Source: Ulva prolifera (lineage: Eukaryota; Chlorophyta; Ulvophyceae; Ulvales; Ulvaceae). From it: a DNA stretch of 64,000 nt. The notes beneath the pieces were generated by a model. That model searched no databases, had not been told where the DNA came from, and was given only the letters and a program-made list of their open reading frames with translations. The DNA is taken from positions 5,770,924 through 5,834,923 of the forward strand of contig CM041198.1 of the NCBI GenBank assembly GCA_023078555.1, written 5' to 3'. Positions within the stretch are counted from its first letter, which is position 1; each line of letters begins with the position of its first letter. Shown here piece by piece: positions 44,108 to 57,038 of this stretch. The translations under genes and the position numbers were made by a program.

Positions 44108-45667
44108 GAACCGCATCTCGAAGAGGAGCTCTGCTTGTGGCCTTGCTCACGCTTGTACCTCAGGAATGCTTTGCAGAGCAAGTAGCAGTGGGTATGCTTA
44201 CCTCTGTGTCCCGACGAGCGTGGCTCCCAAGGGTGCTGCACTCATTCATTCGCTCGCCGCGCAACCTGCTGCACACGCCCAAGAGGAAAACTCCCAGCTC
44301 GCTAAACAAATAATCGCGTATTCCTGGCTGCAGGGAAAGTGACAGTCCGGCCAGAGCTGACACCGGACCAGAGTAAATATGACCCATCGGTATGTGGTCA
44401 CAGCTTTCCCCTGCCATCTGCATGCCAGTCCAGAGAGGTCATCCCGTATCGCGTCCAGCGTTTTCTATGTACCACAGCTTCACGAGCGCAGGAGTCTCGT
44501 TGCTTTGTGGTGCATCGCCACACCTGGTGTCACTATGCTGCAGGATCCTCAACTTCGGGCTGCTGCACAGATGCTCCAAGATGCTCTGAATGCATCAACA
44601 GTGGAGCAAGAGGAGGCCCTGTGGTGTGCGTCCCATTGCACATCACACTAGTCCACATCACATGCATCAGACACTTCCCAGGCATCGCATCCTTCTACAT
44701 GTAATTGGCCCTGTGATCATGCATACAAACATAAATACATGTAGCAAGCCCTTGGCAAGGATTGTTTCCTCCTGCACCTCGAGATGATGCCCAGGTGCGT
44801 TCACATGAGTGGTGCAGTGGGCCTCGGAGACAGTTGCACTGGGCGACACATACTCAGTGTGCAGCCACTGCCCCTGGACAGGGGAGCCAGCACGTGCCTT
44901 GCTCTGCCATACAATGACCCTAGATGTTGTAGTTTGATCGAGGCACGTGTCTAGCGTCTGGTGCTGTGTGAATATTTGCTGCACCGTGCACGACAGGCAG
45001 ACCTGCTCCAAAGCCTCGCACGACACAGCTCCGCCATCGTGTGCCATCGAGTAGCATACCTGCTGCCACAGTCCACAGCAGCAACCTCAGAGTTCACACG
45101 GCTACAGTGCATGCTCGGCGGAGTGTGGCTCTGGAGCTGCAGCAAGAGACCATGAGCTGACAATCGCACATTTCGCGTACAAACGTCCGGATGCAGTAGA
45201 TCCAATGTCGTCATGCAGCTGTGTCACAATGCATACATACACATGCATAAATACTCTCAGGGAGTCAACACCTGACGCGCCTGCAGCTAGTAACAGCACC
45301 TGATCATGGTCCTCGAGGTGATCATCCCCCATCACCGACCCCCCGGCCCGTGGCACATCCGCTTGCGGGTCAGTGCATGCATGCGGCGCAGACGCACTGC
45401 AACACTCACTGCGCGGCCGTGGTGTGCAGGACGCAGATCATCGAGAAGTACGGCGCAGTGGAGGCGCCGTGGGGGCCAGACATCGTGGGCCGCGCCTGGG
45501 GCAACCGCGGCAACGCGCGCTCGCGCCAGGGCAAGCTGCAGGCGGCACTGCAGGACTACAACACCGCGATCGAGCTGTGCCCGTGGAGCGTGGACCCGCT
45601 GCTCAACCGCGGCGCCGTCCTCGAACAGCTCGGCCGGTGCGGCCGCCGTGATCCTGGCCATAGCCCC

Positions 45668-45706
<39 letters not shown>

Positions 45707-46588
45707 TACCCGCATGCAAACAACCTGCATCTTATCTCCATCTATCTCGGAGAGCGATGTGGCCAGTGTATGCTTCAAGTGGTGTCGGCTGCGTTGCGCG
45801 GGGGCTTCGGGATGTGGTCGCCTTGCACGCCTCTGTGTGTGACGTTCCGATCAGCTGCATTGTGAGTGGGACCTCTGGCACATGGGTGGCTGCGGTGGCT
45901 TTTTTACCGGAAGAGCGGGGGGCTGGAGTTCAGTGAGTGATGCAGTGACATCAGAGGCACTCGCACAGTCGGCCTGCTGGATTCATGCGTGCCGGTGTGT
46001 GGAGCGGACGGCAGAGCCAATTCACTGCTCTGCCGCCAGCGGGCCTCGTCGAGGGATCCAGGCTGCGCAAGCGCGCCCGCATGAGCACACAATGCCGCCG
46101 ACGACGCAGCAGCACCTTAGACACTATTCCGCCCTACGCTGCGGCGCCCTGCACCCATGGGCGCACGTCTTGCACACACAACCCCAGGCCCTTCTGTGAA
46201 CTGTGAAAGGATTCCTGTACACCCCGGCTGATGCTGCAGGTTCAAGGAGGCGGAGGATGACTACCTCTCGATCCTCGCCGTTTCGCCGGACGACCCTGCC
46301 GCGTGGAACAACCTCGGGAACACGAACCTCGGGATGGGGAACTACGATGCGGCGGCGCAGTACTTCGGGCGGGCCGCGTCGATGGCGCCGGCGTTCTCGT
46401 TCGCAGCGGCGAACCGCTGCGTGGCGCTGTTTGCGGCTGGGCGCACGAACGAGAGCATGCGTGAGATGCGTGCTGTGCTGCGGCGGTACCCGGACTTCCC
46501 AGACACACGTGCCGCGCTCACGGCCGCGCTGTGGTCGATCGGCAAGGAGGCTGAAGCTGAGAGCAACTGGTGCGACTCTGTTGCCTGA
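44108..46588 (+). CDS. Thylakoid-lumen-type TPR protein (5' exon missing)
   Basis: Exons 44108-44191, 44334-44389, 44544-44623, 45430-45636 and 46240-46588 join in phase. Exon 1 encodes a twin-arginine lumen signal: SRRGALLVALLTLVPQECFA with A-x-A-like cleavage before EQ. Next come a DPQLRAAAQMLQDALN helix and TPR units (WGNRGNARSRQGKLQAALQD, NLGNTNLGMGNYDAAAQYF, NRCVALFAAGRTNES). The closing stretch RYPDFPDTRAALTAALWSIG is typical of a plant chloroplast TPR family with no settled function. No ATG lies in exon 1's frame (stop at 44023), and an AG acceptor sits at 44107, so an upstream exon is needed. The end CDSVA is shorter than in plant homologues. TGTAA occurs at 46805. Confidence 0.8.
45669..45704. 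repeat. Poly-C tract (36 C)
   Basis: Uninterrupted C run in the TPR gene intron 45637-46239. Its length is unreliable in most sequencing. Confidence 0.9.
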
Positions 46589-46722
46589 TCTGCTGCTTTT
46601 GGCCGGGTCTTCTGTGCAGCCCTCTCGAGTCACCATTGGAGCTCGGCATGCAGCTGGACTCTGCACGTCCCACTAGCTATCTGAAAGAGCACCAGGACGT
46701 GAACAGCAGTTTATGTATGTCC

Positions 46723-46824
46723 CAGTGTTGGGTCGTCGAGCCCGATCGCGTAAAACAATTCCGAGTATTTAGGTCTAGTTACTGGATGTGAGCCCTGGAA
46801 GTTTTGTAAGGTGAGCCAACACTG
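46723..46824. mobile_element. 102-bp hAT-like MITE, copy 2
   Basis: Same length and layout as 24964-25065: ends CAGTGTTGG and CCAACACTG. Flanks GTATGTCC (46715-46722) and GTATGTAA (46825-46832) share six of eight bases, a decayed target duplication. Confidence 0.85.
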
Positions 46825-48622
46825 GTATGTAAGTGCAGGCAGCGGGTGAACGATCCGCGATATCGGGATAAGCAATGGCTCAGCGATGATCGCCGGTGGC
46901 CGCCCGCGTTGGTGAAGGCCCTGACAGCGTTCCTAGAGATCAAGACCATTGGATAATGGCTGGGCGGGCGTGCCTGGGCACAGCTTCACTTCCGGGGTGT
47001 CCGGACTGGGAGTGGGGGGCAAAGTTTGGAGATCCTTGATTATCTTCAAAGTCTGCTGCTGATCCAGCAGCCAGCGCCAACGGCAAGGAACCAAGCTTTG
47101 CGAATCTCTGCTGATATCTGTGAAGGCTACATGTGACGGAATCATGGTGCATAGAGTCGTTCAGTTGACAGCCGTCTGAGGCGCTGGCAATTTTACACAT
47201 ATTCTGTACCAATGTGTGGTGCTCATCAGCTTCCGCCAATCGTGTTTGCATAGATTGCGAGAATGCATCACGTGCTGCTAGAACTTGCTCACGTCAGACT
47301 ACACAAGATGCTGCTGGGACATGGCTGTTGGGGACGCCAGAACAGAATCTCGAGGTCTTGTACAACAGTCTGCATTCTTATGCGAGATGCCTGACTCCCG
47401 GCTTTGACAGTGCCCTTCGCCGCTAGCGGGCCTGAGTGGGTAATCCTCGTGGATCAAGATGTATCCCTGCCAAGCTATCCTGCCCCACAGTGACATGAGC
47501 ATGCAAGTCTACCATCTGATCAAACATTCAAGGGCACCCATGCCACAGTTTGCACACGGAGGCATCTCCTTCCGGCGCGCCGGAGACATCCTATGCAGTG
47601 CGTTTCAACATCCCCCATTCAGACATGGCCCACTAGAAGATCTAAAAATGCCATCCCTCGGACAGACATCGATTGTGCTGGGTGTTTGAGGCCCAACAAA
47701 CCTCCTGGATGACCACTCCCGTGCGCTGCTAGCAGTCACATCCGGCTGCTACAGCAGCGTACAGCACAAGTGCTGCTGCGCCGAGCGCCAACACTCGTGC
47801 CGTTGAGGCACGATTGCCGTTGAGGCGGGGGCGTGCCGTTGAGGCGGGGGCGGGAGCTGCCGCAGCCGTGATGCTCCACTGGCCGCCTGGATATCCGATC
47901 GGTGATCATGATCTTGCAGCGCCTCATATAATACACAAAACGAGTCCGCTGCGCAGAAGCGCTGTCAGGGGCAAGACGTCGTCACTGCTAGCCAAGGTAC
48001 AATCAGTGTCCAGCACAGCCGCCTCTCGCAGTGTTCGAGCTTCCATGGACTGGAATTCCAGTCGGTATTCACAGTCGGCATTCACACATGCCGATGCAGC
48101 AATCACACGTCGGATCGAAAGAACATCGACAGCGCGCAGCCTGCACATGTAGTCGCGGAGCTCCTAACATCAGGTCGTGCAACAGAGCTGCGTTACAGAG
48201 CCGCTAGGACGGTGCAGGTACAGCCAGTGCGACGCGCTCGCCGCCGCCTCTGGGCCAGCCCAACCTTCACGAAACGCGTGGGGAGCGTGAAAAGGCGTGG
48301 TCATAGGTGTGAAGCAACACGTGGGCAGGGACAGCGGGGGAACCAAACAGTGGAAGCGCGTGGTGCGCGTGGGATTCGGTGGCCAGGGGGGTGAAGCGAC
48401 ACGGCCTCCGGGGCTAGTGCTCTACAGTTGGGTCTTTTTTGGCGGGAAAACCGATGCCAACCCCTTATTTTGGTTGGGCTGCCTCCTCCAAGACGGTCAG
48501 TAGATGTCGGGGTTTCCCGCCAACGCTGTGGCAATCGGTCGGGGGTGTACAAGGTCGGACCGGGACGCCAGGATCTAAGCCCGGTGGGCAACAACACTAC
48601 AACCGAACGCACACCTGGAATG
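46825..48622 (-). other. Possible unknown gene, minus strand (uncertain)
   Basis: Two minus-strand frames have protein-like, helix-rich composition: 48148-47940 (RLRAVDVLSIRRVIAASACV and on) and about 47280-46990 (ARDAFSQSMQTRLAEADEHH then TLVQNMCKIASASD, SLHRYQQRFAKLGSLP). They could be exons of one gene, but I recognise no family and could not fix splice junctions. A 20-22 bp tandem (TGCCGTTGAGGC, three copies) lies at about 47800-47862. Otherwise nothing seen up to the LINE-A copy at 48623. Confidence 0.3.
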
Positions 48623-48772
48623 TTACAAAAGAGTGAACGGGAGAAAACAAACACCGAAACCGAATCTCATCCGCATCAACACCAACACACACTCACACAC
48701 ACACGAACGCAACAACCACACTCACACACACGAACGCACACCTCAGTCCGGCAGGATCGCGTCCTCCAGGCC
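48623..48772 (-). mobile_element. LINE-A 3'-end copy
   Basis: TTACAAAAGAGTGAACGGGA at the left, two short CA tracts, then CTCAGTCCGGCAGGATCGCG and CCTCCAGGCC: the full LINE-A 3' UTR in reverse. It lies at the left edge of duplication copy B. Confidence 0.85.
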
Positions 48773-49102
48773 AGAGCTCAGTTCGATCGACGTTCCACAG
48801 AGGCCACGCGCGCAGGCTGCTGTACACATGTGTACTTCTCCAACGCCGAGGTGCGTGACTCGCAGACAATTCGATGCAGGCTCGCATGCAGCGGCGCTGG
48901 TACCCGAGATCGACCTGGCCATATGGCTCACCTGATCTCGTCAACCCATGGACTGGAGAGGCTCCGCTGACTCAGCGGCGCTGAGCTGAGCTCAGCTGCT
49001 CTCAGTCTGTATGTCACTGGACCGGGCGCACGGACATCGTGTGAGCCGTCACATGGTGCTGCTTCCGTGCAAGGCAGCTGCGTACAAATTCGATTCCATT
49101 GT

Positions 49103-49215
49103 AAGGACGCCATCCAGCCAGACTGAGGTGGGAGTGAGGTTGCAGTGTTCGTTTGCTGTTGATTCGGATGAGATTCGGTTTCAGAGTTTGTTTTCTCCCG
49201 TTCACTCTTTTGTAA
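49103..49215 (+). mobile_element. LINE-A 3'-end copy without a TG tract
   Basis: AGGACGCCATCCAGCCAGAC, then directly GTTGATTCGGATGAGATTCG and the end CACTCTTTTGTAA. Target duplication unclear. Confidence 0.8.
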
Positions 49216-49797
49216 CACATGACGGGCATTCGTGTTGGTGGTGGACAGTGGTCACGGTACACAGGACCTTTTGGTGGATTTACGGGTCGTGCCAAAAAGC
49301 TCGGCCAATTCCGCTGCGGCCCCTCCCAAATCGATGCCCAGAAGTCAACCGCCGGAAATCTGTGAAGGTCTCATGGTGCACTGTGCATATACTGTTCAAT
49401 GTACCCGACCCGGATACGTATTTGCAGTATACATATGCATGTCCCAAGGAGGACGTGGTCTGCACCTGGACAATACGCGCGAACCTGAGGCTGACGCCGA
49501 CTTCGCGACATCTTACAGGTGTGCTTCGGGCCAGCGCCTTTGTTGAATAGCGTATAAGACCATTGTCTAAGTCGTGGCAGTAAAAGCATATATGTTGCAA
49601 CGGTGTTGCAAAATGGCCGACAGTGACTTGTCAACACATGCTGTGCGCAATTGATCGTAGATCGACGCCCAGATGGTCCGGATCCCTGGCTAAGGCCATT
49701 GAGCAAGAGACGTCATCGGTCGCTGCCCTTCCGTGAAGGTATATCAAACGGCAGAGCATCCAGTACAGAGCATACGATTTGGTGTATTTGCATTATG

Positions 49798-50138
49798 AAT
49801 CGTGTGGCTTCATGGGCAAGGCTGCCGTGAGGTTCGTCGGTCAGTTGGGGGATGTGGCCGCTGCCAGTGGGCGCATCTCCAAAGGCGCGTTTGTCCAGTG
49901 GGCGCTGCGGGTGTTGTCGGTGTCATTGCAGCGCGGCAATGCGATATGTATCGGAAGTCTGGGCTTGTCATCTCTCGGGAGCAAGGGTTGCGATATGATG
50001 CGGGCCTGGAGGACGCGATCCTGCCGGACTGAGTTGTGAGTGCGGTTGTAGTGTTCGTGTGTGTGTGAGTGTATGTTGCAGTTGATTCGGATGAGATTCG
50101 GTTTCAGTATTTGTTTTCTCCCGTTCACTCTTTTGTAA
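49798..50138 (+). mobile_element. LINE-A 5'-truncated copy with ORF2 C-terminus (341 bp)
   Basis: Flanked by a perfect 13-bp duplication TATTTGCATTATG (49785-49797, 50139-50151). It encodes the last about 80 residues of a LINE ORF2 (GKAAVRFVGQLGDVAAASG, then ALRVLSVSLQRGNA) ending at TGA 50037, similar to the LINE-B C-terminus at 60.5-60.7 kb. The 3' UTR has a short TG tract and the tail ending CTTTTGTAA. This copy links the dispersed tails to a LINE. Confidence 0.9.
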
Positions 50139-50283
50139 TATTTGCATTATGGCCCGCGCGGGGATGGTCTCCCCCGGGCTGGGTCTATCTGGACTGCAGT
50201 GCAGAGAGCGCACGAGGCACCACTTCCGTTTACTCTTTCCTAACGCATGGGGCACTGTGGTTTTCAAGTTGTTTGAGCGTTCG

Positions 50284-50361
50284 TGTGGCAATCCAGTGAT
50301 ATGGCCGCTATACCACTGGATCCTTGCACGTCGCGAGGATATATATCACTGGATTGCCACA
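50284..50361. mobile_element. 78-bp palindromic MITE
   Basis: Perfect 19-bp inverted ends TGTGGCAATCCAGTGATAT, flanked by a 5-bp duplication GTTCG (50279-50283, 50362-50366). The first about 37 bp match the 45-bp element at 62411-62455. Confidence 0.92.
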
Positions 50362-50449
50362 GTTCGTCACCTCGGTGGTCCCAACACAGCAGAGGTGTAA
50401 AGCATTTTCAACTGAATAATCCGAGTCACGTCGCATGGTAGTCGGTGGC

Positions 50450-53400
50450 CCCCCGTGTTATTTTCCCCGACGGTTATACACCACGCCACCCTCGCTAGCT
50501 TGCAGTCTCAACAAAACTCAAAGCGAAAGCATCAGGGCCACCACAGAGACACACTAAATCGATTGTTGGTTATCAGTTAGGACATCGTGGCCTTCGCGGC
50601 GTGATTGCGACTCGGTGGCTGCGACTCAATGCAGATGTGGCATTGGACGACCGTTTATGGACAGCACTCCTCGAAACTCCGTCGTAACTTTGCACAGCTA
50701 CGTTTTAACACATATCTGAGCTTTTCGTGATGTATCTGGGGCCCACACAACTCGACCTGTTGGGTCGGGTGCCTCGACCTGCCACAAGTTCACGTCAGAT
50801 ACTCAATTTGTTGAAAGCTTGTCCTGTCAACGCCAATAGACGATAGCACTGGTGCATCAATCGTAGCGGGACAAATGGCATTTGTAAGGTGTGCTGAACA
50901 TTGCTACAGACGATGGCCAGCCCACAGCACTTACACTCTTTAACACTTCTACATACTGGACATAGAATTCTGTATCCCATTTGTCAGTAAATACACCATG
51001 TCGTCCATCTCGACGCCCTGAGATTCGATTGTATCGGCAGCATCGTCGGCTATGATGGGCTGAAGAGGTGGCCTTGCACAGCTCAACGGGGCCTCGCGCA
51101 CTGCAGCTGCGTTCTCCTTCTCCAAAACTTTATCCACCCACTTTGCTGAACGCTCATCGAATGTACTAGCTGTCTTCTTTGTGTCTGCTTTGATCTTCCT
51201 GCTGGTCTTGACAAACTTGGCACCCGAAGTAGGTCGAACACAATGGTTAGCCTCGACTGCATTCGATGATGTTTGTGGTCTGCTGCGCTTTCCAGCACAG
51301 TCATCTCTTCTCTGCAAAGCAGTTTTATGCCTTGTCACCTGTGGAACGTAACTCTGCACACAGTGGCCTTCTCGTGCAGCAATGTGGCCTGTAGCTACCA
51401 CACTAGACCTCCGCGAGTGATGAAGGGCTTGCTTGAGCTCGGCCAAAACTGTTGTGAAGCTGCCGTAAATCCTCCTGCGGAGGTGCGCAGGGAGGTCACG
51501 ATCACTGAACTGTTCAATAATCTCCTGTGCACCAGCCATCAGCTCTGAACCTCTCCTGTCTTGCTCGATCTTAGAAGGCGTTCGCTTTTCAGTGATCACT
51601 GCAGCGCTACTGACAGCAATGCCTTCAGTGTCGCAAGCAGCAGTTCCTGATCCTGCAGCTGCTTTGCAAGGCGTTCTTTGGGACGGTGCACACGTAAGCA
51701 CTTCACAATCTTTTGCCTTTTCACCAGCCTGTGGCGTTTGCATCATACTCAGCGCTCGCACAAGTGGTGCGATTCCACCCTTGCCAAGGTGACAGTGTCC
51801 CATTGCTCCGAAGTTAGAACCAGCATGCTTGACGCACATGTTCAAGAATGCATCTGTGTTCTTCTGAGCGACTTCTGGAAACATAGTAGCGAGCGCCAAC
51901 ATGTGGTGGACACAGAAGAGCTGCTGGCGGCCTGCATCGCAACTACAGCAGTTGTGGTCCTCATCACAAGCAGTGAGCATGTACTGCTTGCCCTGCACAG
52001 TGACACGAGCACTTGTTGAGTTCGTATGCTCATGAGTCAGCTCCACAAGCGACGTCGTCTGCATGCAATGCAGCTCCAGAATCTTTTTTACATCTGTAGC
52101 TATCTCAAGCAGTGCTTCCTCACGTTTATGATTGCGAACCAAGCCTGCACACACATGGACAGTGACATACTGCATTTGCAGCAGGTTGACCTGTTGTGGC
52201 ACATGGCACTTCATGCGCACCAGCTGCGAGTAGTGCTCTGGAGTTGTAGTAGTTTGGCATGATGGTCGAAAACAGGTGGAGAATGAGCTGGTCCACTCGG
52301 AACAGATGTTTTCGACCGGTGACTCGGTCTAGCACACTCTTGGCGGAAGAGTTGAAGCCTTCACATACTCCAGTGGTCCTTTGTGCGGCGAAGCAAGTGA
52401 ATGTGCATACACTCACCACCCACTTTCCTGCATACTCGGGTGCTTTCAGGATGCAGGGCCTTTGGCATGCTACAGATGTCAGTGAAGCGGCAAACTTACT
52501 GAGTTTTGGCTGCCATTGCTTCTTGACGTACTGCACGGCTCCAGGCTGTGTTTCAGACCACCTGCAAATACCTCTGAGCTGATCTAGAAGTAGCGCCTCA
52601 CACAAGTGACACATCTTGAGGATGCGCCTACCTTGTGCACCATTCATCAAGCATCTTTGATGCAAGCGCAAGCGTCTGCTCTTCAGTGTCGCAGGCTTTC
52701 ATATACATGATGGCCACAAGTCCTTTCTCCATGGCGTGATAGGCTTCTGCTCTTTCTGCCGGCCTGCCCGATGTTTTGCCTTGCAATTGCTGCTGCAAAG
52801 CTGCTCGGACATGATAGAGACATAAGCCTTGTACAGCATACGGGAAGACAGAGCTGGCAGCTTTCTGATTAGCTGCTGAATCATCCGTCAGAATGGAGGC
52901 AGGCTGCAAATTGCTGCTTCCTTCTCCACCCTCGTTCAATGCTTGTTTGAAAACTTGAAGCACCTTCTCGAAACTTGCTGCGTCCTCATGCATCATAATG
53001 GCGAAACAGACAGGCAGCCCTTTGCCCCGCTCATCGACTGCAAGCATCACGAGCAAAGAAAACCCATATCTGTTGGTTCCAAAAGTGGTGTCCATCACAA
53101 GGACTCGACCAGGAACGAATTCCCTTGCCCATTTCATCATCTGATCATTTGCTAGGATAATGAGGCAGTCCTGCTCATTGTTGATCACCGGCTCTGCAAG
53201 AAAAATCCTTGGCTCGGAGCTGCCGTCCTGTCCATACTGCAAGGAGTCAAATTCTCAGTGATGAAAGATTGGAGTGGGCGAGTGAGTTATTCTTTGGACA
53301 GGCTTACCCTGATGGTCACAGAAATGGCATCCTCGGGATTCTTTTTAAACATAGCTGTCGCTATCTGCCTGCGCAAATTTGCAAGGAACGTGTTGTCGAT

Positions 53401-54381
53401 CGTAGCGTCCTTTACGAAGGGTGTCTGCACAAGTTGTGACATCAACGTGTGAGGCTCTGCAGAAGGTAGTCCGGCTTCGGTTGCAAGCCGTTGCAGGTTG
53501 CCTGCACATGCGGAATCTTTCCAGTCCCATACATCAGACAGCTTAACCACACCATGTGATGTAGATCGCACTCTGCAGTATCAAAGGATTTGGTACTCCA
53601 TCTGTGATTCTGGCAGCACAGAATGCTCTTGTTGCATCGCTGACCTTCAAAGGCTGGTGTGCACAGCCCTTTTCATTTGGATCACTACTGTGCTTCCCAT
53701 GATTATGCAAGACGATATACAGATCATTGGGATGATTGCGAAACACCCGACAGTGCATGCTGTACCGGCAAGCACAACATGTGGCACCAGTGCCCCTAGC
53801 ATCTTTCCCTACTCGAGTAGGACATTTTTTGCCAGATGCCTGGCCTGAGTTCGTAGCCAGTTTGGCAGCGTTTGCGCCAACCAGCCCCGCACTCTGCTTC
53901 AGTTTAGCTGATTTTTTCCCAGCACCCGAGAAATTGCAATTGAACATTTGATTCAATGTAATTTTTTTACTGGCCTGATCCTTCTCCTTATATAGCTTGC
54001 AACCTCCCCGTTTTTCCTCAGAGAGAACAAAATTCGCAGCCGTGTTGTTGACATCGTCACAGCGAAGACAAGCAGCGACGGCACCCCTGCGCGAATCCAG
54101 GGTCCAAACTATTTGATCATAAGTTGCGGACTCATAAGGCTGAGGTTCGAGGCGCAAATCGCGTACATCCCACGAGATGGACAGGTCCGGCAGTACATTC
54201 GAATTTGGAAGCGCCATGGCATCTAAACGCATCTCGACTGAACGCAATGCCAACTGATTTGAAAAATGATGGATTTAGTGTGTTTCTGTGGTGGCCCTGA
54301 TGCTTTCGCTTTGAGTTTTGTTGAGACTGCAAGCTAGCGAGGGTGGCGTGGTGTACAACCGTCGGGGAAAATAACATGGGG
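50450..54381 (-). mobile_element. Mutator-like element (MULE), 3.93 kb
   Basis: Terminal inverted repeats of about 115 bp (50450-50565 and 54265-54381, about 95% identical) start CCCCCGTGTTATTTTCCCCG. Perfect 9-bp target duplication GTCGGTGGC (50441-50449, 54382-54390), as expected for MULEs. It contains an intron-bearing transposase. Copy A at 28260-28380 has the unbroken site. Confidence 0.93.
50949..54253 (-). CDS. MULE transposase with SWIM zinc finger (about 5 exons)
   Basis: Exon regions (transcript order, approximate): 54253-53560, 53560-53300, 53240-52630, 52610-52200, 52200-50949. The N-terminal part ends in a Cys/His region (CCACRYSMHCRVF, LYIVLHNHGKH) like FAR1/MULE DNA-binding modules. 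The central MULE domain has VLVMDTTFGTNRYGFSLLVM (first Asp), ASILTDDSAANQKAA (second Asp), CLYHVRAAL, and a later Glu in TTGVCEGFNSSAK. A SWIM finger follows (CCSCDAGRQQLFCVHH). The C-terminus is about 300 residues without a known domain. No frame-breaking stop was seen inside the conserved blocks. Exact splice sites were not all fixed. It starts just inside the right terminal repeat. Confidence 0.85.
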
Positions 54382-54584
54382 GTCGGTGGCTGCTTGCAAG
54401 CTACGGTGCACCGAGCAGTGCATCTGCCGATGCAGAACGCTTGACGCACATGCTTTGCGAGGCCGAACCGGCTAGGCTGAATTGCGGCTGCACGCGTTCC
54501 AACGCATGCGAAGTTCGGAAACCGCGGACGCACGAACCCAACGCGTTGCAACGTCGCGACGGACCGTGTACCTGCTCACCCGAG

Positions 54585-56504
<1,920 letters not shown>

Positions 56505-56693
56505 TACCTGCTCACCCGAGCTTATGCACCTGCTTTTATGATCGCACATGCACATAGCTCGCACCTGCTGCTGTCGACCGTTCGAGACTGCCGCTGTCTT
56601 TTCACGCCCACTCGCGACCTGTGGTTGCGCAAAACCATCATGTCTGACCGTGTTCCCTCGCGCGCTGCATGCATAATGCACATGAAAAAACTG

Positions 56694-56752
56694 TTGATGC
56701 GGATGAGATTCGGTTTCTGTGTTTGTTTTCTCCCGTTTACTCTTTTGTGAAT
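56694..56752 (+). mobile_element. LINE-A tail micro-insertion (59 bp)
   Basis: TTGATGCGGATGAGATTCGG to CTTTTGTGAAT, flanked by a perfect 14-bp duplication ACATGAAAAAACTG (56680-56693, 56753-56766). Confidence 0.92.
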
Positions 56753-57038
56753 ACATGAAAAAACTGGTATAGCTTGTGGCCGTCCTTCAATTGTTGGTGA
56801 CATGTCTGTTCATGCGCAGGACATAGTTCCAACAGCATGAGTTGGTTTGGTGAGTAGCTAGGCCATGCAATACTATTAGTAGCCTGATGTAGTACTAGTA
56901 TCCTAATGTTTTGTTATTGAGTAGTACAAAAATCGCCCACACCACTCGTTTCCATGATATGTTTAGCCTTGGCAAAGACATCTTTATGCATACGTTCCTG
57001 CCTCTGGTACAACCAATGCAACTGGTGTGCAGGTTACG

